DNA of 64,000 nt from contig VXBA01002417.1 in NCBI GenBank assembly GCA_013399895.1, positions 1,536,218-1,600,217 on the forward strand, given 5' to 3'. The notes beneath the pieces are model-generated. The model ran no database searches and had not been told where the DNA came from. It was given only the letters and a program-made list of their open reading frames with translations. Origin of the DNA: Serilophus lunatus. Its lineage: Eukaryota; Chordata; Aves; Passeriformes; Eurylaimidae. The translations under genes were made by a program, and so were the position numbers. This document shows positions 38,491-50,450 of this stretch, in pieces (the first letter of the stretch is position 1; each line of letters opens with the position of its first letter).

Positions 38491-38852
38491 AGACATTCAA
38501 TTGTTTGGGGTTTTTCTTTTTGGTCCCTGATGTTTCTAAGGAGTTAGTCTTTCTAATTTGCCAGTGATTTGCAGAGTCTGCAGGAAAAAGTTGGGTTAGA
38601 TAAGACTTGATGCACAAGGCAAGCTGAGATTAAGGTGTGGGAGACTTTGCTACATGTCAGAGAGCAGCAAAGAAACCTGCTGGACCCCTGCACTGACTCA
38701 TGTCATCTGTAAATCAGTGCAGAAAAGATGACTTTTGTACCAAACTGAGGCCGCCAACAGGTTAAAAACCATAGGTGGGGAAGAGGGCAAGACGCCAGAA
38801 AGCATTTCTGCTCCCACAGCCTGCTTAAAAAGGATTATTTCTCTCTCTAACG

Positions 38853-38869
38853 TTTTTTTTTTTTTTTTT
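38853..38869 (+). repeat. Poly-T tract
   Basis: About 17 consecutive T then CCCTTTTCC, in the short intron between coding exons 2 and 3. No element body is attached. Confidence 0.85.
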
Positions 38870-39921
38870 CCCTTTTCCTACTGACTCCTGCTGTGCTGGT
38901 GAGCAGTGTCAGTTCTCTTTCTTGACCAGACAGCAAAGAGATGCAGTGAGGATGAATGACAACCTCTCACCTCAAATATACTTTTCACCAGCCTGGTGAC
39001 TTATGAACACATGTCCTCAATGTATCTTATGACCCATAGGCCTGTATTACAATATATAACATATTGAGAAAACCAACTGGCCATAAAGCATTTCTTACCT
39101 CTGTTAGTGTGATGTGTGTGTTGGTGTAGCTCAGATTGTGGCAGCACTGCCAGGGTAAACTTCCAAATGTTTCAGGTTTTTGATAGCTTCTTATTTTCTC
39201 CAGACTGACTCTAAGTGAGGAAATAAGACCTACATTATCATTTAACTACATCTTAAAATTATTGATTGTAGAACACACCAGTAAAGAAAAAAACGCTGCA
39301 GTAAAATTTTTCCAAACTTATTTTCATACTGCATGCTAAGTATTTTATATATGTATATATATTTGGTGACTATACTTTCAATCACAATTTTATCTGCAGA
39401 GATTAAAATAACATTCAGTTTCTTTAGTATCTTCTATTTGACTCACGTGGGCAGTTGAAGGTAGGTTAACCAAAGGTAAGTTGTCCTTCAGTACAAAGGA
39501 ATATTTCTAAGGAATTTTCATTTTCCTCCAAGTTTACTTCTACAAAAGTCACATTACAGTGGTCTTTATCTGTTTATAATGCTTTTGGGAGATAATGGCA
39601 GTAATACTATTCTTCCTCATTTTATGAATAGAAATCCACATCTAGAATAGGGTGTGCTCCTTTACATGAATAATAGTAATTTATGGTTAGTTAAAAAGAG
39701 GTTAAACATTTTTTTCAAAGGGTGAATAGGGAGAAATTAAGACATTTCTGATTAAGGTGCATATGCTACTCCTAATTCATGTGGAAAGAGTGGCTTTAAT
39801 TAGCATCCACTTGTACCATTGCTTGTTTATGAGAATCCATACCCTATTTCCACTGCATGTAAAATAATTCTGTTCCTTTTGTGGCAGCAGTATGTTCATT
39901 AATCTTTGCCACTTTTTACAG

Positions 39922-40095
39922 TTTGGTTGCTGATGTTGTCGTGTTCAACTCTGCTTTTAATATGGAATCGTTTCTTACATCCATTGGAAAATTTATGAAG
40001 CTGATTCCTGACCACAGACCTAAGGATTTGGAAAAAATAATCAGACCAAAGTGCCAAGTTCTTTATTTTCCAGTGAGGTTTCCTGATGTGAGCAG
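39922..40095 (+). CDS. GTDC1: GTDC1/QTMAN coding exon 3
   Basis: Joined to exon 2 it restores a cysteine codon (TG|T) and reads SC-LVADVVVFNSAFNMESFL, then GKFMKLIPDHRPKDLEKIIR and RPKCQVLYFPVRFPDVSR, residues about 117-174. This is the end of the conserved N-terminal domain of GTDC1/QTMAN. Acceptor ACTTTTTACAG ends at 39921; donor GTCAGT begins at 40096. The length is 174 nt, again a multiple of three with phase 2 on both sides. The next coding exon was not found in the remaining 23.9 kb, so the rest of the protein (variable linker and glycosyl transferase group 1 domain) is outside the window. Confidence 0.96.
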
Positions 40096-40310
40096 GTCAG
40101 TACATTTTCCACGTCATAAATTGCCTCCAGCCTGCCAAAACTCTGTATTTATGGTGACGTTCTAACTAATCAGCTGAAGCATCATTAATGAAAGAGTTTG
40201 ATAATATGCAAAATCCCCTAATTGATAAATGTATTTCAATAATCAGAGGCTATTCAGGCAGCCAAGCCTGTCCTCAGTGCCTGACGTGCAAACTTGCATC
40301 GTTCAGGATG

Positions 40311-40350
40311 AGTGATTCCCCACTTGTTTTAGTGATTTCCCACTTGTTTT
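40311..40350 (+). repeat. 20-bp tandem duplication
   Basis: AGTGATTCCCCACTTGTTTT (40311-40330) is directly repeated as AGTGATTTCCCACTTGTTTT (40331-40350), one mismatch. It is a small local duplication 216 bases downstream of the exon 3 donor. Confidence 0.95.
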
Positions 40351-43300
40351 AGTCTTTAAGGAGTTGCCTGCTCCTCAGCTCTGTATATATTTGTGCAGGG
40401 GAGGTCAAGGAGGAGAAAGAAATGCTGGAGAACAGTAAAAGTTATAAGCCTGTAGCCAAGGAACGGTATTTTCCTCGGTGTGTTGCAGTGGGATTTTATT
40501 CCCTCCTCCCTCCCCTCCCTCGTTTATGGCTTTCCAGGTAGGCAGAAAGCCTTCCTGTGGCAGGGAGCAGACTTGCATATGTTGTCATTAGCTGCAGCCA
40601 CAGTTGCTCTTCGCTCCTCCTCGGTTACTCTGAAGGACATTTTTTATTGCCCTCGTTTCAGAGCTCGTCTTGAAATTAGTGGTGGGTTATGTGGCTCAAA
40701 GGGAACATTCTCTGGATCCTTTTCACTTTTGATTAAACCTGGCACAATTGTTTTTCCTCTTATAAGGGACTCTCCTCCCACTGAACAGGAACTTTGCTTC
40801 AATGGGACCAGCACTAAATAGAGTGTGATTCTGCAATTTGATTATAGTCTTACAACCAACACCATGCTGGGTATGGGGTTTTTTTGCTGAAATAAGGTTG
40901 GAAAGCACTGTAATGACTTTGCAAGAGCCCAGCTTTTGATCTGATAATAAGTTCTGGCCACACTTGAGATCTTTGTCCCTGACCAGCCTGTACTTAGAGT
41001 TATTTCAAATGCTAAATATACATTTGTGGTAGTTTGAGGCAGAGAAATTTTTAGTGCAGGAGCTGAGCTTGTGCACTCATTGATGTTCACATTGCAAGGT
41101 TTGAGTTTCAGTATCTCGGAAAACTTTGTATTCTAAAGTACTGATGCAAATAATTTGGAAATGAAGTCGAAAGTGAAATCTTTAAACCTCTGTTTTTGAC
41201 AAGTGCATTAAAAGCCTCCAGTGTTCTTTTGGGACTTGGCTGGCAGTGAAGGTCAGTACCTGTGTATCTTTGAGGATCTCCTATTCCTTCTTAGAGACCA
41301 GATTTTTCAAGCTCAAGAGAATGCTGTGGGTGCTCAGCATATTTGATATCGAGCCAGTTTCAGAGGGTCTCGTGGTTTTGGCATACCTTAGGAAGTCATG
41401 TGGCCCAAGCCTAGTTTTGGAGATGAAGTTATGATAACCCTGTCTCATATATTAAATCAGCTCTCTTGGACTTGTCAGCCCTGGCAGATGGGGTCAGACG
41501 AGATCTGACAAATTAGGCTGAAGTCATACACACAGCAATCGTTTGTCCAAAGCACAAGGTGATTAGGTGGGTAAAATCGTTAGCCTGCTACCCAGACTTC
41601 TACAGTGGGAAGCTCTCGCATCTTCCTGTGTGCTCTTCTAGTGTCCTGCTCTTGGATCAAATCTCATCTCACAAAGCAGGACACCTTTCCCGTTTTTGTT
41701 GTAATTGTTGCCCTTGAAATTATACCAGCAGTATAATTCTTCAGCAGTAATGGACAAAATGAAGATGTTCATAAACAACTGGATGACTGTAAAATTTTCA
41801 CAGCAGGGTAATTAGAAAAACAGATTAATATCAGCTGTTATATCTAATACATATTTTTTCCAACAACTAATTCTAGATGTAAGATCTGGACTGTTTTAGA
41901 CAAAGCACAGTATCATCCCAGAGGGAAAAAAAGGCAGAAAAAAGGGCTGCTTCTGCCTAAGTCTGAAGTTCCTTGGGTTCTGACCTTCAGTTGGCAGCCA
42001 CTGTTTACTATTTCTTTATATGTTTTACATAAAGTTCAATGCACCTGTGGCAATTCAATGCTGTTTTTTTAATGTAGATTGTATTAATATAGTGACTGAA
42101 TGGAGTTTGAGGAGAAAAAGGTTAAGAAAAATTGTGACCAAGCTGAAATTTATAAAGCAAGCTCTTAGCCCAGAGTGTTTTTCAAGTTATTTTCAAATGG
42201 TAATTTGCTTTATCCAAACCAAACTCATACAGTGTAAGTAAGTGATTATTTGCATGACTGACAATCATTTCAGAGCCTGCAGTCTTTTTAAAATGCATAA
42301 TTTTGCTGAGATGTTGAGAAAATATTTAAAAATTCTGAAGGCAAAATAACCAGGGTGGATTTTTTTTTTTTTTGACCTCTTTTATTTTGCGTGTGAATGT
42401 CTTAGGGTGTGTTTGTGTCTGAAACATAATCTACATTTGGATTTGGGAGGGAGAAGTGATCTGAGAAATCATCCTCACGCATGTGATGGTGAGCTTTTTT
42501 AGATTATTTTAGATTAATATTGCAGTTGTAGGGCAAAACAAAATTTATCTGTCCCTTGATCAGAATCAGTGTAATAAGGAGCCATGTCATAGGAGCTAAT
42601 CCTGTAAAATATTTACCTTTTAATGTAATTACTGTAGGTGATGGACACAGAAAACAGCACAGGCAGCATAGTAAATGATCACTTAAGGAGGGAGGTGTAA
42701 TGGTGGATACCATAGGAATACTCTTAGAGGTAGCATTTTACATGTGTAATGTATATTTAAATATTTCAGATGGACATCTAAATACTGCTTTTCTACTTCT
42801 GAGAGGAAGTTGTCAGTGCTTTTTTATTAAGAAACTTCTTTTTAATAAATATTTGCCATAAGGACATGTGTTGGTGTTCCCAGAGCAAACTACCAGACTG
42901 TGGTCCTTATCTGACAACAAGAAGAGATGAAAGGATTTGAGGATTTAGCAGAATGAGATATTTACTGACCTAATCCTCCTGTTTTCTGGTTCTGACAATG
43001 ACCAACTTCCATATTGCAACCCGTGGTGCCACAGCTACTCTGTTTATGCTCACCCCATACAATTTCTGACTTGAATTCTGTTCTTTGTACATTCTGATAA
43101 AGTACATTATGTAAATATAAATACCAGGGTATTTCTAAGTTTGGAAACACGCACACACGCAAAAAAAGAACCAAGGTAAGGCCTTCTCTTCACAGTGCAC
43201 TGGTATTGCAAGGGATGGAGACCAGTGGCTGATCTGTGCCATATGTGCTGTGTATCAGGCTGGGGTTTTATAGCACTGGGAGTTAAATGTTGAAGTTGGC

Positions 43301-43523
43301 TTAATTTTAGTGTGTTTTCTATTGTAACATAAACAAAATCCTCTTTTTCCACTATACAATCAATAGAGTCTATTTTAATATAATCTGTTTCCACTTTTGC
43401 CATGGAAAATGATGGTCCAGGAAAAAAATTCCCTTTTGACTGATGTTGCCTTTGGTACTCACTTCTCCATATGCCAGCAGAGCCTTCTGGAACTTCTGCA
43501 TGGTCCTTATTCACATTTGGATA

Positions 43524-43553
43524 TCCACTAGACCACTGTCCTAGTCTAGTGGA
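43524..43553. repeat. Perfect 10-bp inverted repeat at the CR1 truncation point
   Basis: TCCACTAGAC (43524-43533) and GTCTAGTGGA (43544-43553) are perfect reverse complements separated by ten bases. The right arm belongs to the forward CR1 fragment that follows; the left arm equals the opposite strand of the same CR1 block. Confidence 0.85.
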
Positions 43554-43638
43554 AGTTGTCCTTGCCCCATGTAGGGAGTTGGAACTAGATGATCTTTAAG
43601 ATCTCTTTCAACCCAAACCATTCCATGAATCTGTGATT
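43541..43638 (+). mobile_element. CR1 LINE 3' tip with a small inverted piece at its 5' end
   Basis: TCTAGTGGAAGTTGTCCTTG, AGTTGGAACTAGATGATC, TTTAAGATCTCTTTCAACCC and AAACCATTCCATGAATCTGT are CR1. Directly upstream, 43524-43533 is the reverse complement of 43544-43553, and itself resembles the opposite strand of the same CR1 block. Confidence 0.88.
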
Positions 43639-46359
43639 TTATATGAATTCTCTCATCCTGTCTGTATCCATATTGTCTGTGGCAGTGGGCAAAGCAGGGT
43701 CAGGTTAGGTACTCCCTGGAGTTCATTCCAATGAAAATTTTAATTTAGATTTTGGCTATTATTACTGTTTCTCTGATTGTAGTATATCTTTATGTGGTAG
43801 AAAAAGAAGATATTTTTATAAGTAAGAATGAAATAATGTTCCTAATGGCTCAAAATTAACATTGAACTAAGGTGAAATAATACAAAAGAAATATGAGAGG
43901 ATGAGGATTACAGGAAAAAATAAAAATAGGGTTTTTTTTAAGTGGAACTTTGTTAGCGAGTGTCTTGTACTATCCTGCATTACACATTTTGAAGTAGAAT
44001 TAAAGATTTTAGACTTGTTTCTTCATTTCCATTTATAACTTAGTGCAGTTATCAGGACATTTTCAATCATTTGCTTTTATATTTCTTTAGTCTGAAAGAG
44101 GCAGAATTTTCCAAATTAGAGAGTATTCTAGGGCCAGTCAAGGTACTTCCTGGCTAAAGCAAAAGTTTTTAAAAGATGCTGACAGTATTTCTTTTACGGA
44201 AATGAGGCTTTTGCATGTGAGGGAGCCTGTTTTGGGGAAATAAAAGATAAAATAATTGCATTACTTGGACCAAGTTTGCAGGGCTGAACTTAAGCTTTGC
44301 TGTGCTGGAAAAATACAGATGCCAATAAGCAAAGATAGACTGGAATCCACAAGAGCCCAGGGCTATGGAGGGGCACTGGGGATGTGTCTACATTGCACAG
44401 AGAGATGCTCAGTGGTGGTATTCACGTGAGCTGCAGTGAACTGTCTCACATCTGGGAAGCAGTACACCTTAGAAGAGCAGTTTTTGGCTAATTAGCCTTC
44501 CAGTGAAATAGCATGTATTAGCTTAGGTGGAGTGCTCTGCTAATGACAGTGATTGTGGTATGGGGGTAGCTGCTGCCTTTGGTGGTGGCTCAGGCAGCTC
44601 CGTGGTGAGCTGTGCCCCTTCTGGTCGGCACACCCTCCCTGCCACCACGGTTTATGGGTAATTAGCATAATTAGATAATACCAATAGACTGCTCCTACCT
44701 TGGGGGTTGCTGTTGAAGAACTGGGTGATGGAAATTGCTCCCCTGGATGTCTTTGCTCCTCACCTGCCGCAAGCGGGATTTGAGGGTTGGTGCTGGCACG
44801 CCAAGAGTTACACAGGAGCACAAGGGATGCTCTGAGGATTTGGAACATGGCACCTATTGGGAGGAAAGTGCAGCGTGGGGGCACAAAATGGAGTCTTTCT
44901 ATTCTGGAGCCTTTGGCAGCTGGTCGGTTACCTCCTTCACCTCTGGGATAGGTGCTGGCTGCAGGAAGCTGCACCTGCAGCGAGGGTTTGGGTGGCTGAA
45001 TGAAGGACACCTCAAACACCCGTATTCAGTGGTGTTTTTTTACATGGTGCTTCCTCCACATGCCCATCGTGTGCCCTTGGGAGTTTCTGTTCTCTCTCTG
45101 GATCATGAAAGAGGAGCTGTTGCCTGAGCTTGGTCTTTCAGGCAGAACATGCCAGTTTTATCCCCAAAATACTTGTCCCCAGACTTCTTCAGCTGCAGCA
45201 GACTCCTAGAGAAGGGCCTGGTTGAAGGGTCTGCTGGGATGTATTCATTCTGCAGAACTTGCTAAAAAGTAATTTCTTTTTATCTATTCAGGGACAAAAG
45301 TAGTTTTAGTGACTCTCTTTTATCTGTCGTATAGGTATTCCACTAAACACTATCATAATAACCGTTTAGGCTCACAATAGCTCACAAGGATACTTAAGCA
45401 GAATTCTCTGTGCAACCTATTTTTTTATTATGTTGGGTACTGCTCATGTTGGATACAACACATTCCCATAAAACTTGCTTTTTGTATTTACAGAGAAATT
45501 TCTCTGGAGAGTTAAGGTCTTGTAAAACATTCTTGTTCTACAGCGTGAACGAATTATCATACTCTGGGGAATTAAAAGTGAAGTGTACTGAAGAAAAGAA
45601 TTTTTTCATTAAAATGCAGTTTATATTGATAAAACAGATTACTAGCATTTGATGAAATGTGAAACTTGGATCTACCCATATCGCTAAATCACCAGTAGGT
45701 TTATTTTGGCAAGAAGAATAGTATGTAATGTATATCAGGACCAATCATTATACAGTACCTGTTAGTTTTGTATTAGATTAAATTGTCTTTCACCAAAGTA
45801 CTTGAAAAAAAACCCCTACTATATCTGTATCTTGAAGTAGCAGAATGTGGTACCCAAGGATATTAGAAAATAAAAGCTGTCGTGTTATCAGTTTTGGCAC
45901 AGTCATTTATCAATCAGTATTTTAAACATTGACAAGTGGTAATTTAATAGGGAATGACCCTGTTGGCAGGAAGTTCTAATGACAGATGATGCAAACTCAT
46001 TTATCACTATGGGGCTGTGCTGGCTTCTTACCTTTCTCAGTATCACAGCTCATATTTTCCAAGTCTGGGATGTGAGAAGCCACAAAGGGCAAAACCTGTG
46101 GCACTGAGCCTATAACCACTCCCATCTAATATGATTAACCCCTTAGCTGCAAATTCCTCTGCAGTAGAGCTGGTAAGAGCTAAAAGTTCTTCTACTGATT
46201 TAAATATCATTTGCTTTTTAAGGAGGATTTTCCATAATACTTTCCCATAGGCAGTTTTTTAGAAATATTTGAGTTATATCCATTTGAATGCAAAGTTGAG
46301 ACGTGCTGGTAACTTGGTGTTTAAAAACAAACCACATCCTAATAATTAATAGCACATTT

Positions 46360-46530
46360 CATTAGCAGGCATTAAAAATATTACATGCAGTACCCTATAC
46401 AATGGGCAGCTATTATTATTATCATTACTACTCAAGAAGGAAATTGATGCATTCAGAGGTTTAATTGATTCGTGCATATTCATGTGGGAAGTCAGTGGTA
46501 GAGTCACGACTGGACTGGATTATTATGCAC
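46360..46530 (-). mobile_element. MIR-like ancient SINE
   Basis: Read along the + strand it follows the reverse complement of the MIR family in order: ACCCTATACAATGGGCAGCT, ATTATTATTATCATTACTAC, AAGGAAATTGATGCATTCAG, AGGTTTAATTGATT, then GGGAAGTCAGTGGTAGAGTC and ACGACTGGA. The patterns correspond to the family's stretches ATTATTATCCCC, GAGGAAACTGAGGC, AGAGAGGTTAAGTAACT and AGTAAGTGGCAGAGCC. MIR and related CORE-SINEs are inactive relics from early amniotes, so the copy should be shared with other amniotes if present. Confidence 0.65.
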
Positions 46531-47092
46531 TTCCATGCATAATAATTCCTCTGCAACTTGGGAAGAGAATAGCCTACCTTGTTGTAATAAGTGTGAGCAT
46601 TTGGAGTTGAGGGATGTCGTGGGAGAAGAGGTGGAAATGACACCTTCATCAGCAACTTCAGCCTTCTGGGATTTGATCTGGAATACAGTCACTCAACTGT
46701 GTTTATTCAGAATTAAAACAATAATAGAATCTCTCTTTAATTTCCATCGTAATAAAATTTTTGATCATTTTAATGTGATTTTATGTTACGTTTTATTTTA
46801 AAACATAGTCAATGCAAGGCCTTTTTGGGACCTCAGTTCTCCTCTGTTCTTTCTCTTCTTTCACAACAAAGTCTTCCTCCTGAGGACTGGGATTGGGTTA
46901 AATATCAACCCTGAATAGGGTGCTTCAGACATGAAATACTTTCAGAGTTTGCATCAAATTGTTATAATAGGAATCAGTCTACTTTGAATTTAATTGGTTA
47001 AAATCGTCATGGCAGACTTAAAGCTGTGGTTTTATTTTTTTTCTTTTATTCGAAGTGGAAAAAGGCTATTGATTAATGGTAGGATCCTGCAA

Positions 47093-47149
47093 AGTGCTAA
47101 ATACCCTCATTTTCACTGCAGTCAGTGGGAGCTGAGGGCACTTGGCACT
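47093..47149. repeat. Imperfect foldback (inverted repeat, 25-26 bp arms, 6-nt loop)
   Basis: The left arm 47093-47117 (AGTGCTAAATACCCTCA then TTTTCACT) pairs with the right arm 47124-47149 (AGTGGGAGCTGAGGGCACTT then GGCACT) around the loop GCAGTC. About 18-19 positions pair. The unit resembles palindromic repeats of the type GTGCTGAGCACCCTCA...TGAGGGTGCTCAGCAC that I associate with old amniote (reptile) genomes, but I cannot name the family with certainty. Confidence 0.55.
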
Positions 47150-48531
47150 CAGTGGGAGTACAGTGTTAACATGGGTGGAGAAATGTGGCACAAAACTAGT
47201 GTTGGGTATCGAGTGATGTGGCTCTGTCCAATTCCCTTCCAATCCATACAAAGGTACAGACTTAAATCCTTTGTATGTATGAAAGATGGTTTTTATAGAA
47301 AAGGCTGTCCCTGCTGAATTTTGCATTTCAAAATAATGCCCTTCAACGTTTGAACAATTCCATATTTTTTTATTATGAAATTCATGAATATTGCATAGAA
47401 GTGAAGGTGGAATTTTTTTTTTCTTTAAAGGGATTTCATGCTTACAGAATTGTAACAGAGAGGGAGGCAGTGATGTTGGACATATTATTTCTTAGTTGCT
47501 ACATAAGGCAGTGACAGAACCTTTTTGTTCAAATATTCTGTAATATAATAGAAAATAGGTGATGTGCTAAAAATTGCCAAAAATCTTAAGAGTACGAAAG
47601 GATATCTGAGTTTTTAGAGATTCTTCACTAGGAATACAAAATGTTGTAAAAAAAAAAATAAATTAGGAGAATAAAGGAATCTCTGTTGCCAGTCACAGGT
47701 AAATGGCAGTACCTTTGGAAAAAACCCACATATTTTGTAGGCAGTATTTGGGGGAAAAAAACCCCAAAATAATCAAAACCCGAACCAGCAGCACCTTTTC
47801 AAATTGTTACTAAATAGGAAATTAAAACTGTAAGTGGGCTGGATCTGCTTTGAGCACTGTTGTGTGCTAGAATGCAGACAACCCATTCCAGTTACAGTCA
47901 GAGGTACCATCTGATGGAAGTGCCAGTGGAGAAGATATGAAAATGTTCTATAGGATTTTTAGAGAATAAGAGAACAAAACTGCATGATGGAATATATAAA
48001 ATCACAGTTTGAAGAGGAAACTTAAGACACAGCTCTCCAGTCCTGTGGAGATGACCTTTATGTAATGTGTAAGAACAGCTTAATGCAGATGCTTTATTTA
48101 TACATAGCAAAATGGTATGAAGTTAAATGATTTTTAATTTTCCAAAATCACAGATAATTTCTTTGTTGTGCATGGAGTGCTTTAATTGAGTTTTTTCTTT
48201 TTTTCTTTTTTTTTTCTTCTGCATTTGCAAATACTTAATATTTTATATTTTGGACATTCCCCCTGCTCAGCTGTGACTCCCAGACGAAATAATCCTCTTC
48301 TTTTTCTCTTTAAATAATTCAGATAGCATACATTTAAAAACACAAAAATCCCAACATAAACGTGCCAGAAGTGCTTTTAAGGTGGGAGGCTGTTCTGCTT
48401 TACTGTAGAAGAAATGTGTATCCAAATGGTACTGCGTGTTCATTGGAGTTTTGGGCTTACAAACAGCATAGGAATGCTGTTTGAAGAGCTGTGGGAGATC
48501 CAGGTCCAGTACTGCTTTCCCAGTATCTTTT

Positions 48532-49005
48532 CACAGAATCCTTGAATGGTTTGGGTTGGATGGGACCTTAAAGACCATCTCCTTCCAGCCTCTCTGCCAT
48601 GGGCAGGAACGTCTTCTACTATCCTAGGTTGCTCCACACGCCATCCAACCTGGCCTTGGACATTCCAGGCGTGGGGCAGCCACAGCTTCTCTAGGCAGTG
48701 TTTTGCCACCCTCACCATCAATGATTTCTTTCTGGTATCCCAACTAGCCTTGCCCTATGTCAGTTTGGAGCCATTCTCTCTTGTCCTGTCCCTCCAGACC
48801 CTTGTCCAACATTCTTCTCCAGCTCTTTTGGAGCTCCTTTAGGAACTTGAAGGAGCTCTGAGGTTTCCCTCAAGCCTTCTCTTTTCCACACTGAACAATG
48901 TCAGCTCTCTCAGCCTGTCTGTACCATAGCAGAGGTGCTCCAGCCCTCAGAGCATCTCTGTGGCTTCCTCTGTTGTTGTTCCAGCAGGTTCAGGTTTTCA
49001 TCAAG
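48532..49005 (-). mobile_element. CR1 LINE 3' fragment, the longest modern copy in the window (about 470 bp)
   Basis: The head CACAGAATCCTTGAATGG, GGTTGGATGGGACCTTAAAG, GCCATGGGCAGGAACG and CTTGGACATTCCAGGCGTGG are followed by parts seen only in longer copies. These include CTCTCTCAGCCTGTCTGTAC, GAGGTGCTCCAGCCC and a final block near 48980-49005. The ORF at 48546-48842 is derived from this element. Confidence 0.93.
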
Positions 49006-49404
49006 TATGTAGAAGAAAAGATCTTGGGATTGCATTGCCTTTTTTAGTGGTGGGGCATTTTGTGTGCTGAAAAATCTGTATTTGCGGATGGTTAGTTTTG
49101 GATATTATAAAACAAGATATCATTTTGTTCTGTCTGTTTTGCAAGCAATGTTATAGGCACTAAGAACAGCAAGAAAGAATGAATTAGATACTGAGTTGAA
49201 TCCTGCAATCTGTGGTAAATCTGCATGTTTCCTGTAAGATGACTCTTAAGTAGCTTAGGTCAAGCTTGTGTATAACTACACTTTGTCCATCTTTGACTTG
49301 CTGTATGTATTTCTTGTCTTCTCCATAACTCTGGGACTCATCATCAGACCACACTGTCTTTGTTTTCAGTAGCACCCAGTGAGCCATGGGACTAATGATC
49401 ATTG

Positions 49405-49452
49405 AAGCACAGAAAGGGTTGGGTTGGAAGAGACCTTAAAGGTCATCTAGTT
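49405..49452 (-). mobile_element. CR1 LINE 3' tip, about 50 bp
   Basis: GAAGCACAGAAAGGGTTGGG, TTGGAAGAGACCTTAAAGG and TCATCTAG are the last bases of CR1 in reverse. It lies 400 bp from the longer copy in the same orientation. It is an independent severe truncation or a detached piece. Confidence 0.75.
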
Positions 49453-49989
49453 AGTGGTGATGTCTCACCATAATGCCAGAACCTTCATCTTTCTATTTTT
49501 CCTTCTTCAACAGCTCTTTTTGTTTAGAAATCACAGGTCTTTTAGTGCTGGGTCTGCACCAGCTGGAGAGATTCTTGATTTAATTTCTCCAGGATGGCTT
49601 TGATTTTGGGTATGTTCCCTCTCTGTAGCAGAATGCTCATCATGGGTGCTCTGTACAGGTTTATGTGTCTTCAATTCTATGACTTTGCTTCTCAAAAGAA
49701 TCCCTGACCTATTCACAGCCTGGGTCCTTTAAACCCTCTAGTATTTTTCATCTCCAGCTGATGGTCCTCATAGATGTTAAATAGAGAAGCAGGCATATCT
49801 TCCTTCCCTTGGCCACTTTTGTGTTCTTAATGGTGGCCCATTCTGTATGACTGTGTAGATAATGCCACAAGTATGCATTCTAGCTAAATAGCTGCACCAT
49901 ACCCAATATATATATAAAAAAGCATACATGAGTCTCATGCACAATAGAAAAGATATTTTGAAATATACAGATTGATGTCTCTATGTAAA

Positions 49990-50450
49990 GCACTGGAAAA
50001 AATGCATGTTGTTCTGGTCATCCATGTTCAAGAAAGATTACTTTAAACTGTGAAACAGGTGTAGAGAATTGCTGCTAGGATGATTAGGAGAATCTGTATT
50101 ATGAGAGCAGATTAAAAGAGTATGGTTCACTTGTCCTAGCAAAATAAAGGTTGAGAAGGGGATATATGTTAATCTTTATAAATACAGTCAGAGGATAAAT
50201 GCCATGAAAGAGGAGGAATTATTTAAGTTCCAGGATAATCCTTGCAACATCCACTAGGTATAAATTGGTCATTATTAAATGACTGAGACTGGAAATGAAA
50301 AAAGGGGGGTGTGAGGTGGTTGTTTGGTGGGTTTTTTGTTTTTTTTTTATTTTCTTGAGAGGCATTTAGTTGTGAAATGATTGTTGAAACACCATTGAAA
50401 TGTAAGAGGAGTTTGATAAATTCATAGAATGGTTAGCTAAACAATACAGG
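49990..50450 (+). mobile_element. Ancient CR1 LINE 3' region, strongly diverged
   Basis: Reads like the 3' UTR of an old CR1 lineage in forward orientation: TGTTCTGGTCATCCATGTTC, GTGTAGAGAATTGCTGCTAG, GATGATTAGGAGAATC, GAGAAGGGGATATATG, AGGAGGAATTATTTAAGTT and further on GTTTGATAAATTCATAGAATGG. The similarity is patchy but ordered over about 450 bases. A G/T-rich insertion at about 50300-50360 interrupts it. It is clearly older than the other CR1 copies here. Confidence 0.7.

Larger units (their letters stand above)
36945..39921 (+). other. GTDC1: GTDC1 intron between coding exons 2 and 3 (2,977 bp)
   Basis: Phase 2 intron from GTAGGT to TTTTTACAG. It contains two CR1 fragments in opposite orientation (37069-37340 + and 38354-38490 -) and a 17-nt poly-T run (38853-38869). 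The remainder, 37341-38353 and 38870-39921, shows only AT-rich sequence with a short TATATATGTATATATA stretch near 39345. Confidence 0.9.

Noticed and set aside
40480..40821. 113-codon ORF downstream of exon 3, considered as the next GTDC1 exon
   Set aside because: The translation does not resemble the GTDC1 continuation, and there is no matching phase 2 acceptor leading into it.
44540..45209. Overlapping 159-, 130- and 69-codon ORFs on both strands in a GC-richer patch
   Set aside because: Long ORFs on both strands follow from the lower stop-codon frequency of GC-richer DNA. No protein family was recognised.
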